Part shown: piece after piece, positions 18,465 through 27,806 of the stretch | How positions within the stretch are numbered: the stretch's first letter is position 1 | Layout: the number at the start of each line of letters is the position of its first letter | Assembly (NCBI RefSeq): GCF_015475875.1 | Contig: NZ_JADKYM010000018.1 | Location: 1-56,220 of the forward strand | Length of the DNA stretch: 56,220 bases | Reading direction: 5' to 3' | Source: Sphingopyxis solisilvae | GTDB lineage: Bacteria > Pseudomonadota > Alphaproteobacteria > Sphingomonadales > Sphingomonadaceae | Notes under the pieces: generated by a model | The model's input: only the letters and a program-made list of their open reading frames with translations | Told to the model about the DNA's origin: nothing | The model's database searches: none | Program-made: the position numbers and the translations under genes

Positions 18465-19877
18465 ATGGCTACGAAGCCCAAGGACATCATCGCCCGGATC
18501 AAGGAAAACGACATCGAGTGGGTCGACCTGCGCTTCACCGACCCCAAGGGCAAGTGGCAGCATCTGACGATGTGCGCCGGGGTGATCGACGAAGACGCGC
18601 TCGAAGACGGGCTGATGTTCGACGGATCGTCGATCGAAGGCTGGAAAGCTATCAACGAAAGCGACATGATCCTGAAGCCCGACCTCGACGCCGTCTATGA
18701 CGATCCCTTCTCGGCCACCCCGATGCTGGTGATGTTCTGCGATATCGTCGAACCGTCGACCGGCGAAGGCTATGCCCGCGACCCGCGCACCACGGCCAAA
18801 CGCGCCGAGGCCTACGTGACCTCGACCGGCATCGGCGACACCGTCTATGTCGGTCCCGAAGCTGAATTCTTCATGTTCGATGATGTCCGTTTCGAAACGG
18901 GCTACAACAAGTCGGGCTTCGAGATCGACGATATCGAGCTGCCGACCAATACCGGCCGCAGCTATGAAGGCGGCAACCTCGGCCACCGTCCGCGCGCCAA
19001 GGGTGGCTATTTCCCCGTCGCGCCTGTCGACAGCGCCGTCGACATCCGCGCCGAGATGGTCTCGACGATGCTCGAAATGGGCCTGCCCTGCGACAAGCAT
19101 CACCATGAAGTCGCCGCGGCGCAGCACGAGCTGGGCCTGACTTTCGGCACGCTGACGCAGACCGCCGACCGCATGCAAATCTATAAATATGTCGTGCACC
19201 AGGTCGCGCACGCCTATGGCAAGACCGCGACCTTCATGCCCAAGCCGATCAAGGACGACAACGGCAGCGGCATGCATACCCACATCTCGATCTGGGAAAA
19301 GGGCAAGCCGCTGTTTGCGGGCAATGGCTATGCCGGCCTCAGCGACATGTGCCTCTATTTCATCGGCGGCGTCATCAAGCACGCCAAGGCGCTCAACGCC
19401 TTCACCAACCCGACGACGAACAGCTACAAGCGCCTCGTCCCTGGTTTCGAAGCGCCGGTGCTGCTCGCTTACTCGTCGCGCAACCGTTCGGCCTCTTGCC
19501 GCATCCCTTACGGTGCGGGCGCCAAGGCGAAGCGCGTCGAATTCCGCTTCCCCGATGCGATGGCCAACCCCTATCTCTGCTATTCGGCGCTGCTGATGGC
19601 GGGCCTCGACGGCATCCAGAACAAGATTCATCCCGGCGACGCGATGGACAAAAATCTGTACGACCTGCCGCCCGAGGAACTGGCCGAAGTGCCGACCGTC
19701 TGCGGCAGCTTGCGCGAAGCACTCGACAGCCTGGCCGCCGATCATGACTTCCTGCTGAAGGGCGACGTGTTCAGCAAGGACCAGATCGAAGCCTATATCG
19801 AACTGAAGTGGGCCGAGGTTTACAATTTCGAACAGACGCCGAGCCCGGTCGAGTTCGACATGTACTATAGCGCCTGA
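18465..19877 (+). CDS. glnA: Type I glutamine synthetase
   Basis: 470 residues, the usual length for the dodecameric GSI-beta enzyme. It joins ammonium to glutamate using ATP. The active-site region includes '[20 protein letters not shown]', '[20 protein letters not shown]', the metal/substrate loop '[11 protein letters not shown]' and '[18 protein letters not shown]'. Tyr399 in 'NLYDLPPEE' is the adenylylation site, so activity is under GlnE control. AAGGAAGC precedes the ATG. It ends the glnBA operon at a strong terminator. Confidence 0.97.
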   Translation: MATKPKDIIARIKENDIEWVDLRFTDPKGKWQHLTMCAGVIDEDALEDGLMFDGSSIEGWKAINESDMILKPDLDAVYDDPFSATPMLVMFCDIVEPSTGEGYARDPRTTAKRAEAYVTSTGIGDTVYVGPEAEFFMFDDVRFETGYNKSGFEIDDIELPTNTGRSYEGGNLGHRPRAKGGYFPVAPVDSAVDIRAEMVSTMLEMGLPCDKHHHEVAAAQHELGLTFGTLTQTADRMQIYKYVVHQVAHAYGKTATFMPKPIKDDNGSGMHTHISIWEKGKPLFAGNGYAGLSDMCLYFIGGVIKHAKALNAFTNPTTNSYKRLVPGFEAPVLLAYSSRNRSASCRIPYGAGAKAKRVEFRFPDAMANPYLCYSALLMAGLDGIQNKIHPGDAMDKNLYDLPPEELAEVPTVCGSLREALDSLAADHDFLLKGDVFSKDQIEAYIELKWAEVYNFEQTPSPVEFDMYYSA

Positions 19878-19904
19878 TCGTCCGCGATCAGCGACGCCAG
19901 CGAG

Positions 19905-19945
19905 GGGTGTCCGGTTCGGGGGAGCCGGGCACCCTTTTCTTTTTT
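19905..19945 (+). terminator. Rho-independent terminator of glnBA
   Basis: A 10-bp stem (GGGTGTCCGG with CCGGGCACCC, one G-U pair) and a 10-base loop are followed by ttttctttttt. It lies 27 bases beyond the glnA stop. Confidence 0.85.
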
Positions 19946-20035
19946 ACTAGTCCGTTATCCCCCACCCTACGCGGCGGGTAATTGCGCGCCCGGTCAACGG
20001 ATCCGAAGGCGCCTGTCGAACGACAGGAGAGCCAT

Positions 20036-20500
20036 TTGACCTGGAAAATAGCAGCAGCCTTGCTGGCATCATTGTTGACCGCGTGCAGCAGCGGCGAAAG
20101 CGCCGAAGTCCATGATGGCACGCCGGCGGGCTATCGCGAGGCGGCGGCGGCACTCGACGCGGCGATCGTCGCGAAGGATGAAGCGGCGCTCGAACGTCTG
20201 CTTGCCGAAGATTTTCTATGGGTTCGCGGCAGCGGCGCCAAAGGCGACAAACAGGCGTTCATCAGCGCGCTGGCCGCGCCGTCGATCCGCATCGAGCCCT
20301 TTACCCCCAGCGAGGCGCGGTGGATCACCTCGGGCGACAGCGCGCTGCTCGCCGCGACCAACCGGCTTGTCGGCACCGCCGACGGCGCCGCATTTGTCGA
20401 TCGCCATCGTTTTGCCGACCACTGGCTGTGGCGTGACGGCGCGTGGCGTCTGGTCTATATCCAGGTGACGCCAGTGCCCGATCCGGCCGCTGATGACTGA
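20036..20500 (+). CDS. DUF4440/NTF2-like lipoprotein
   Basis: 154 residues from a TTG at 20036, selected because AGGAGA (20025-20030) is well placed and the protein then opens with a lipoprotein signal ('LTWKIAAALLASLLTAC', lipobox LTAC). The mature domain ('YREAAAALDAAIVAKDEAAL', 'LLAEDFLWVRGSG', 'HWLWRDGAWRLVYIQVTPV') is NTF2-like/DUF4440. It is expected to be a periplasmic membrane-anchored protein binding a small molecule. The exact role is unknown. Confidence 0.8.
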   Translation: MTWKIAAALLASLLTACSSGESAEVHDGTPAGYREAAAALDAAIVAKDEAALERLLAEDFLWVRGSGAKGDKQAFISALAAPSIRIEPFTPSEARWITSGDSALLAATNRLVGTADGAAFVDRHRFADHWLWRDGAWRLVYIQVTPVPDPAADD

Positions 20501-20505
20501 CGCAG

Positions 20506-21174
20506 CTATCGCGGCGTCATCATCCCGCGTCGTCCGGCCGCAACGAAGCAGGCGAGCAGCAGCGCGCCGAACGACAGCGACACCAGATCCAGCGCATTCG
20601 GACTGTCGGTCAGGCCAACCGCGCTCGCCCCGCCCCACAGGATCAGCACGGGAATGAGCAAATTGCCTGCGACCGCGCCGGTGTCGATAGTCAATTGCCG
20701 CCATAGTTCGTCGAAGCTTTGCCACATCCATGCCGACACCAGCGCAAACACAGAAAGCACCGCGACGAGCAGACCATAGGCAACCGGCGGCGTGACCAAC
20801 GCCGCGCCACCCTCGGCGGCGGTAGCGACCGAATGCGCAAGGAGCATCAATGCCATCCCGAGGACCAGGCAACAGACCGCACTCGCCCCCATATGCGCGC
20901 GCTCTTCGACAATTTCCTCGGCATCGGTGACGTTGAGCAGCCGCTGGCCGAGCAGGCGCGGGGCAAGCGTGCCGATCCCGACAAACAATCCCATCAACGC
21001 ATAGATCAGGCCGACACCGATCAGGATGATCGCCGAGGGCGCCCAGTCGCGCCCGCCCTGCCCGTCCACCAAGCTGAGCACCGCAACCATGCCACCGGCG
21101 CCGGCGATCCCGCCGATGACCGCTTGCACCGCCATCTTGCGCCAGCCCCGCGCCTTGCCTGCCGTGGTCGTCAT
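20506..21174 (-). CDS. Six-helix membrane protein, hypothetical
   Basis: 222 residues from the ATG at 21174, four bases after the XRE gene stop. About five or six hydrophobic helices are visible (about 16-34, 47-68, 92-118, 130-150, 165-185, 196-214), separated by short loops such as 'VTDAEEIVEERAHMGASA'. No family is recognised. Pairing with a small XRE regulator of this kind is common, with the regulator controlling both genes. It converges with the NTF2-like lipoprotein. Confidence 0.75.
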   Translation of the reverse strand: MTTTAGKARGWRKMAVQAVIGGIAGAGGMVAVLSLVDGQGGRDWAPSAIILIGVGLIYALMGLFVGIGTLAPRLLGQRLLNVTDAEEIVEERAHMGASAVCCLVLGMALMLLAHSVATAAEGGAALVTPPVAYGLLVAVLSVFALVSAWMWQSFDELWRQLTIDTGAVAGNLLIPVLILWGGASAVGLTDSPNALDLVSLSFGALLLACFVAAGRRGMMTPR

Positions 21175-21178
21175 CCTG

Positions 21179-21385
21179 CTACTCCTTCGCCACCCAGTGA
21201 TCGATAAACAGTTCGCGTACCTCAAGCCCGAACAGCCCGGCCATGCGCAGCGCCAGCGGCAGGCTGGGGTCATATTTGTCGGTTTCGACCGCATTGATCG
21301 TCTGCCGCGACACGCCCAGGCGCCGCGCCAGCTCGCCCTGGCTCCACCCCGCCGCCTCGCGATGTTCGCGCACCCGGTTTTCCAC
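21179..21385 (-). CDS. Small XRE-family transcriptional regulator
   Basis: About 68 residues. The GTG at 21385 ('VENRVREHR...') has AGGGAG suitably placed; the GTG at 21391 adds two residues but sits too close to that site. Nearly the whole protein is one helix-turn-helix: 'WSQGELARRLGVSRQTINAV' with the typical following 'ETDKYDPSLPLALRMAGLF'. This is the YozG-type of small Xre regulator usually found beside a membrane protein, as here. Candidate operators overlap its promoter. Confidence 0.9.
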   Translation of the reverse strand: MENRVREHREAAGWSQGELARRLGVSRQTINAVETDKYDPSLPLALRMAGLFGLEVRELFIDHWVAKE

Positions 21386-21394
21386 CGCCACTCC

Positions 21395-21440
21395 CTTGAC
21401 CTGTCAAGATTTCTTTACAGCCATTGGACAGGCCTGTCAA
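21395..21440 (-). promoter_or_regulatory. XRE promoter with two tandem operator candidates
   Basis: Minus-strand TTGACA (21435-21440), a 17-base spacer and TAAAGA (21412-21417). Two inverted repeats share CCTGTCAA: CTTGAC-ct-GTCAAG (21395-21408, near +1) and GACAGGCCTGTC (21427-21438, on the -35). The copies are 33 bases apart, about three helical turns. The arrangement suggests autorepression. Confidence 0.6.
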
Positions 21441-21544
21441 ATACTCTTTACACCGCATCCTATGGTAAACCGACGGGGTTGCGGGGTTGCGGCACCGGTG
21501 GCAGGTTGCGCGTCGGGGGGCTGACCGCGAAAGGCTGTTCGGCC

Positions 21545-23032
21545 ATGAAGAAGTACGTTTTCCTTGTCCTGACGTCCCTGATCCTGACCTCATGTGGCGG
21601 AGGGGGCGGGAGCGGCGGCGCCGCGCCGCCCGCCGCGAACAGCCCGCCAAGCTTCACCTCCGCGCAAACGGCGAGCGTTGTCGAAAACACGACAGCCGCT
21701 TATCAGGCGACAGCCAGCGATCCCGATGGCAACACCCTGACCTTTTCCGTCGACGGCGGCGCCGACGCGGCCCAATTCGCGATCACTGGAGCGGGCGCCC
21801 TCAGCTTCCGCACCGCGCCCGATTACGACCTGCCGGGCGATGCCGACGGCGACAATGTCTATGCGGTGGTGCTGCGGGTCAGCGACGGGCAGGCGAGCGC
21901 CACGCAAGCGGTCAACATCACCGTCACCAACAGCCGCGAGGGCATATCGGTGGTGCGTGTCGGCACCGGGTTCAGCCAGCCGCTTTACGTCGCCCCGATC
22001 CCCGGCAGCAGCAGTGTCTATGTCGTCGAAAAGGGCGGCAAGGTTTACCGATTTGATCCGGCAAACGGCAACCGCACGCTCGTGCTGGACATCACCGACA
22101 TTTCAACCGACGGCGAACGCGGCCTGTTGGGATTGGCCGCTTATCCCGATCACGCCTCCTCGCAAAAATTGTTCGCGGTCGCGACTGCCGCGAACGGCGA
22201 TGTCCAGGTGCGCAGCTATACGCTGGGCCTGCCGCAGTCATCCAGCACCTATCAAACGGTGCTGAGCGTACCCCATTCCGGCGCCAATAATCATAATGGC
22301 GGCTGGATCGGCTTTGGCCCCGACGGCTATATCTACGTCGGCATCGGCGACGGCGGCGGTGCGGTTGATGCGACGACCACATCACAGAACAATAATTCGC
22401 GGCTGGGCAAAATTCTGCGGTTCGCGCTCAACCCCGATCCGTTCGCCGGGGCCAGTCCGCAATATTTCATTCCCGCCCCGGGCAACCCTTTTCTGGCGGG
22501 CGGGGGTGACCCCTATGTTTTCGCGACCGGACTGCGCAATCCGTTCCGCGCGTCATTCGCAGGATCGACGCTGCTGATCGGCGATGTCGGGCAAAGCGCG
22601 ATCGAGGAAGTCAATCTGGTAACCACGGCGCAGCCAGGCGCGAATTTCGGCTGGCCATTCCGCGAAGGCACCCAGAATTTTTCAGGCACCGCGCCCGCCG
22701 GATTGACGCCGCCCGTCGCCGAGTATGGCCATGGCACCGGGCCGCGCCAGGGACGGTCGGTCACCGGCGGTTATGTTTATCGCGGACCCGTGACGTCGCT
22801 GGCCGGGCAATATGTCTTCGCCGACTTCATCTCGGGCAATATCTGGTCGGTGCCGTTTTCCAGCCTGATCGCGGGGCAAACCTTGCCCTCGTCCCGTTTC
22901 GCGCGGCGCAACGAGGATTTCGCGCCCGATGCGGGGACGCTGAACTCGATCGCCTCGTTCGGCGAGGACAGCGCCGGCAATCTGTTCATCGTCAGCATCG
23001 GCGGCAGCATTTTCATGGTCCGCCCCGGCTGA
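21545..23032 (+). CDS. PQQ-dependent sugar dehydrogenase with cadherin-like domain (lipoprotein)
   Basis: 495 residues with a lipobox (ILTSC) followed by a Gly-rich spacer. Residues about 35-130 form a cadherin-type Ca2+-binding repeat ('VVENTTAAYQATASDPDGNT', 'APDYDLPGDADGDNVYAVVL'). The remainder is the six-bladed soluble aldose dehydrogenase propeller (YliI/Asd-like): 'GERGLLGLAAYPDHASS', 'NHNGGWIGFGPDGYIYVGIG', 'FATGLRNPFRASF' and 'IGDVGQSAIEEVNLV'. It likely oxidises sugars in the periplasm with PQQ. It is the second PQQ enzyme in the window; no PQQ biosynthesis genes are present here. Confidence 0.88.
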   Translation: MKKYVFLVLTSLILTSCGGGGGSGGAAPPAANSPPSFTSAQTASVVENTTAAYQATASDPDGNTLTFSVDGGADAAQFAITGAGALSFRTAPDYDLPGDADGDNVYAVVLRVSDGQASATQAVNITVTNSREGISVVRVGTGFSQPLYVAPIPGSSSVYVVEKGGKVYRFDPANGNRTLVLDITDISTDGERGLLGLAAYPDHASSQKLFAVATAANGDVQVRSYTLGLPQSSSTYQTVLSVPHSGANNHNGGWIGFGPDGYIYVGIGDGGGAVDATTTSQNNNSRLGKILRFALNPDPFAGASPQYFIPAPGNPFLAGGGDPYVFATGLRNPFRASFAGSTLLIGDVGQSAIEEVNLVTTAQPGANFGWPFREGTQNFSGTAPAGLTPPVAEYGHGTGPRQGRSVTGGYVYRGPVTSLAGQYVFADFISGNIWSVPFSSLIAGQTLPSSRFARRNEDFAPDAGTLNSIASFGEDSAGNLFIVSIGGSIFMVRPG

Positions 23033-23088
23033 CCGCTTGCCGATCGCGCGGGCAACCGGCACAAGACCGCCTCGCGAAGGAGCCCGCC

Positions 23089-24399
23089 ATGAAATCGCTG
23101 TCGTTTGCCGCCCTGCTTGCCGTCCAGCTTGCATTTACCCCCGTGGCGAGCGCGCAATTGAGCCGCGCCGAAAGCGCGATGGCCAAGACGATCGCAGCCG
23201 AACAGGAACGCTCGATCGCGCTGCTCGAACGGCTGGTCAACCAGAACAGCGGCTCGCTCAACCTGGAAGGGGTCGAAAAGGTCGGGGCGATGATGCGCGC
23301 CGAGCTCGAGCCGCTGGGCTTTACCGTGACCTGGAAACCGTTGCGCGAAACCGGACGCGCCGGTCATTTGATCGCGACGCACCGCGGCAAGCCGGACGGC
23401 AAGCGCCTGCTGCTGATCGCGCATCTCGACACGGTGTTCGAACCCGATTCGCCGTTCCAGCGCTTCGAGCGCATGGGAGACCTCGCCAAGGGACCGGGCG
23501 CGGGCGACGACAAGGGCGGCATGGTCGTCGCGCTCGCCGCGCTGCGCGCGATGCACGCCGCCGGCACGTTGAAGGACGCCAATATCGAATTTCACATGAC
23601 GGGCGACGAGGAGGATGCCGGCGACCCGATCGAAATCGCGCGTGCCGACCTGATCGCGACGGGCATGCGCAGCGACGTCGCGCTGTGTTTTGAAGGGCTG
23701 ATCCGCGAAAATGGCGCCGACATGAGTTCGGTCGCGCGGCGGTCTTCGGAAAGCTGGACGGTGACCGCGACCGGCAAACCCGGACACAGCTCAGGCATCT
23801 TCAGCCCCGCCGCGGGTGACGGCGCGATCTATGAGCTGGCGCGTGTAATACACCGTTTCCGCACCGAGCTGCCCGAACCCAATCTGACCTTCAACGTCGG
23901 GCTGGTCGCGGGCGGCGAGCAGACCGCGCTCGACGTAGGGAAAATCCGCGCCAGCGCCAGCGGCAAGACCAACGTCATCGCTTCGACCGCGATCGCGCGC
24001 GGCGACCTGCGCACACTGTCGGCCGAACAGGCGGAGCGGGTGAAGGCAAAAATGGCGGCGATCGTCGCCGACCATGCGCCCGGCACCTCGGCCACGCTCG
24101 CCTTCGACCCCGGCGGTTATCCGGCGATGGCGCCGACCGACGGCAATCGCGCGCTGCTCGTGCGACTCAATGCGGTGAACCGCGACCTTGGCCTGCCCGA
24201 AATGGCGGCGCTCGATCCGTTGAAGCGCGGCGCCGCGGACATCAGCTTCGTCGCGCCGTTCGTCGATTCGCTCGCGGGCCTCGGCGCGTACAGCACCGGC
24301 GACCACGGCCCCGAGGAAACGGTCGATTTGCCCAGCATCGCCCGGCAAGCGACCCGCGCCGCGATTTTGATGTCGCGGCTGACGGCGGAAAAGCGCTGA
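23089..24399 (+). CDS. M20 family metallopeptidase (carboxypeptidase G2-like), secreted
   Basis: 436 residues beginning with a cleavable signal peptide (about 1-22, ending ASAQ). The dizinc centre is readable: His112-x-Asp114 in 'LIAHLDTVFEP', 'GAGDDKGGMVVAL' (bridging Asp) and 'TGDEEDAGDP' (catalytic Glu-Glu). The lid/dimerisation domain lies between about 220 and 330. It resembles glutamate carboxypeptidase or aminoacylase enzymes of the periplasm, with specificity unknown. AAGGAG precedes the ATG. It lies 56 bases after the sugar dehydrogenase and may be co-transcribed. Confidence 0.9.
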   Translation: MKSLSFAALLAVQLAFTPVASAQLSRAESAMAKTIAAEQERSIALLERLVNQNSGSLNLEGVEKVGAMMRAELEPLGFTVTWKPLRETGRAGHLIATHRGKPDGKRLLLIAHLDTVFEPDSPFQRFERMGDLAKGPGAGDDKGGMVVALAALRAMHAAGTLKDANIEFHMTGDEEDAGDPIEIARADLIATGMRSDVALCFEGLIRENGADMSSVARRSSESWTVTATGKPGHSSGIFSPAAGDGAIYELARVIHRFRTELPEPNLTFNVGLVAGGEQTALDVGKIRASASGKTNVIASTAIARGDLRTLSAEQAERVKAKMAAIVADHAPGTSATLAFDPGGYPAMAPTDGNRALLVRLNAVNRDLGLPEMAALDPLKRGAADISFVAPFVDSLAGLGAYSTGDHGPEETVDLPSIARQATRAAILMSRLTAEKR

Positions 24400-24492
24400 G
24401 CGCGCGGTTTTTCGGGCCGCACTGCGCTTGATTCATTCGCCACACCGCTTAGGTAGCAATACGAGACGTAATTTTACGCCGCTGGGAGACAG

Positions 24493-25929
24493 ATGATGAG
24501 CACCGAAACGCACCTCAAGCAACATTATATCGGCGGCCGCTGGGTCGACTCGAAAGGCGGCAAACTCCACGACGTCATCAACCCGGCGACCGAGGAGCCA
24601 GCGTCGACCGTCGTGCTCGGCACCGCGGCCGACGTGGACGATGCCGTCGCCGCAGCGCGCGAGGCATTCAAGACCTTCTCGCAGACGACGCGCGAGGAAC
24701 GGCTCGACCTGCTGAACCGCATTGTCGAGGAATATAAAAAGCGCGCGGGCGACCTCGCCAAATCGATGGCGGCCGAAATGGGCGCCCCGGTCAGCTTCGC
24801 GGGCACCGCGCAGGTCGGCGCGGGCATCGGCGGTTTCCTTGGCACGATCGCCGCGCTCAAGGATTTCAGCTTCACCGAACAGCATGGCGCGAACAAGGTC
24901 GTGTACGAGCCGATCGGCGTCGTCGGCATGATCACCCCGTGGAACTGGCCGCTGAACCAGATCGCGCTAAAGGTCGCCCCGGCACTCGCCGGCGGCAACT
25001 GCATGATCCTGAAACCGTCGGAGGAATGCCCCGGCAATGCGGTGATCTTTGCCGAGATCCTCGACGCCGCGGGCGTGCCGCCGGGCGTGTTCAACCTGGT
25101 GCAGGGCGACGGCCCGACCGTCGGCAACGCGATCAGCGCGCATCCCGGAATCGAAATGGTGAGCTTCACCGGATCGACCCGCGCCGGCATCCTCGTCGCC
25201 AAGGCCGCCGCCGACACGGTCAAGCGCGTCCATCAGGAACTCGGCGGCAAATCGCCGAACATCGTGCTGCCCGACGCCGACTTTGAAACGGTGCTGCCGC
25301 CGACGGTGCAGGGCGTGCTGGTCAACACCGGCCAAAGCTGTATCGCGCCGACGCGCATCCTGGTCCAAAAAGAGCGCGAGGCCGAAGCTGTCGGCGTCAT
25401 CAAAGCGATGTTCGACGGCACGCAGGTCGGCGACCCGATGAGCGAGGGTGGCCATATCGGCCCCGTCGTCAACAAGGCGCAGTTCGACAAGATCCAGGGG
25501 CTGATCCAGTCGGCGATCGACGAAGGCGCGCGCCTTGAAACCGGCGGCACCGGGCTGCCGAGCAACGTCAACCGCGGCTATTATATCAAGCCGACGGTGT
25601 TCTCGGGCGTCACCCCCGACATGCGGATTGCGAAGGAAGAGGTGTTCGGCCCTGTCGCCACCGTGATGGCCTATGACACGCTCGACGAAGCGGTCGAGAT
25701 CGCCAATGACACCGAATATGGCCTGTCGGCGGTCGTATCGGGCGACCCCGCCAAAGCGGCCGACATCGCGCCGAAACTGCGCGCCGGCATGGTCGCGGTC
25801 AACGCCTGGGGTCCCGGCCCGGGCGCACCCTTCGGCGGCTACAAGGCATCGGGCAACGGCCGCGAAGGCGGTTTGTTCGGGCTGAAGGACTTTATGGAAG
25901 TGAAGTCGATCAGCGGCATTCCGGGCTGA
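24493..25929 (+). CDS. NAD(P)-dependent aldehyde dehydrogenase
   Basis: 478 residues (477 if the second ATG is used), typical for the ALDH superfamily. The cofactor site is 'GMITPWNWPLNQIALKVAPA', the catalytic Glu lies in 'QELGGKSPNIVLPDADF' and the nucleophile is Cys283 in 'NTGQSCIAPTRILV'. The C-terminal 'PFGGYKASGNGREGG' completes the pattern. It oxidises an aldehyde to the acid. The substrate is not predictable, but alcohol and sugar dehydrogenases lie in the same region. GGGAGA precedes the start. Confidence 0.95.
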   Translation: MMSTETHLKQHYIGGRWVDSKGGKLHDVINPATEEPASTVVLGTAADVDDAVAAAREAFKTFSQTTREERLDLLNRIVEEYKKRAGDLAKSMAAEMGAPVSFAGTAQVGAGIGGFLGTIAALKDFSFTEQHGANKVVYEPIGVVGMITPWNWPLNQIALKVAPALAGGNCMILKPSEECPGNAVIFAEILDAAGVPPGVFNLVQGDGPTVGNAISAHPGIEMVSFTGSTRAGILVAKAAADTVKRVHQELGGKSPNIVLPDADFETVLPPTVQGVLVNTGQSCIAPTRILVQKEREAEAVGVIKAMFDGTQVGDPMSEGGHIGPVVNKAQFDKIQGLIQSAIDEGARLETGGTGLPSNVNRGYYIKPTVFSGVTPDMRIAKEEVFGPVATVMAYDTLDEAVEIANDTEYGLSAVVSGDPAKAADIAPKLRAGMVAVNAWGPGPGAPFGGYKASGNGREGGLFGLKDFMEVKSISGIPG

Positions 25930-25938
25930 TCGAAAAAT

Positions 25939-26071
25939 CCTCCCTGCGGCGAAGCCGTGGGGAGGGGGACCGCCCGCGAAGCGGATGGTGGAGGGGCCGC
26001 GACGTTGTTGCAAAAGCCCCTCCGTCAGCGCTTCGCGCTGCCACCTCCCCATCGCTTCGCGACAGGGAGGA
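25939..26071. repeat. Dispersed ~133-bp palindromic element, copy 3
   Basis: Complete copy in the same orientation as 17681, with outer arms 'cctccctgcggcgaagccgtgg' (shortened here to the shared portion ggcgaagcc) and 'atcgcttcgcgacagggagg'. It occupies the gap between the aldehyde dehydrogenase and argJ. Confidence 0.9.
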
Positions 26072-26100
26072 TCAGGTTCCCCGTTTACGGGAGGGGTTTT

Positions 26101-26116
26101 GCTATCGGGCGATAGC
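26101..26116. promoter_or_regulatory. Small perfect inverted repeat before argJ
   Basis: GCTATCG-gg-CGATAGC, 7-bp arms with a 2-base loop, 15 bases upstream of the argJ ATG. Either an operator or an RNA hairpin. GATTAT follows at 26117-26122 and may be a -10. No regulator can be named. Confidence 0.45.
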
Positions 26117-26131
26117 GATTATGCGCCCCGC

Positions 26132-27358
<1,227 letters not shown>

Positions 27359-27369
27359 GCTTGAAGAAC

Positions 27370-27444
27370 GTCGCCCCCGCGAAGGCGGGGGCCGCTACGG
27401 CGTAGCGCAAGGTTGCCTGCGGCCCCCGCCTTCGCGGGAGCGAC
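27370..27444. repeat. Inverted-repeat hairpin between argJ and trxA
   Basis: Arms of about 22 bases ('gtcgcccccgcgaaggcggg' and 'cccgccttcgcgggagcgac') enclose a core containing 'cgctacggcgtagcg'. It sits between convergent argJ and trxA and probably acts as a bidirectional terminator. It is a common sphingomonad repeat type. Confidence 0.75.
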
Positions 27445-27452
27445 GCAAATTC

Positions 27453-27773
27453 TTACAGTGCCCCCTCCAGCCAGCCCTTGAGCGCGCTTTTCGGCGCCGC
27501 GCCGACCTTGGTGTCGGCGATCTCGCCGTTCTTGAACAGGATCATCGTCGGGATGCCGCGCACGCCATATTTGCTCGGCGCGTCGGGATGGTCGTCGATG
27601 TTCAGCTTGGCTATCACGACCTTGCCGGCGAGCTCGTCGGAAATCTCTTCGAGCGCGGGGCCGATCATCTTGCACGGGCCGCACCATTCGGCCCAGAAAT
27701 CGACAAGGACGGGGGTGTCGCTGTCGAGCACGTCGGCCTGAAAGCTTGCGTCGGTGATGGCTTTGGTACCCAT
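27453..27773 (-). CDS. trxA: Thioredoxin
   Basis: 106 residues with the active site W30-C31-G-P-C34-K intact and the cis-Pro in '[14 protein letters not shown]'. It is a general cytosolic disulfide reductase using thioredoxin reductase. AGGAGTTCAG before the ATG is the ribosome site. It lies 33 bases after addA and is probably the last gene of the addB-addA-trxA unit, an order shared with many Alphaproteobacteria. Confidence 0.97.
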   Translation of the reverse strand: MGTKAITDASFQADVLDSDTPVLVDFWAEWCGPCKMIGPALEEISDELAGKVVIAKLNIDDHPDAPSKYGVRGIPTMILFKNGEIADTKVGAAPKSALKGWLEGAL

Positions 27774-27806
27774 GATCTGAACTCCTGAAATTCTGTTGGT
27801 GCCAAG

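Noticed and set aside
21545..24399. PQQ sugar dehydrogenase and M20 hydrolase as a new catabolic cluster
   Set aside because: Only adjacency supports it; the enzyme families have no obvious shared substrate.
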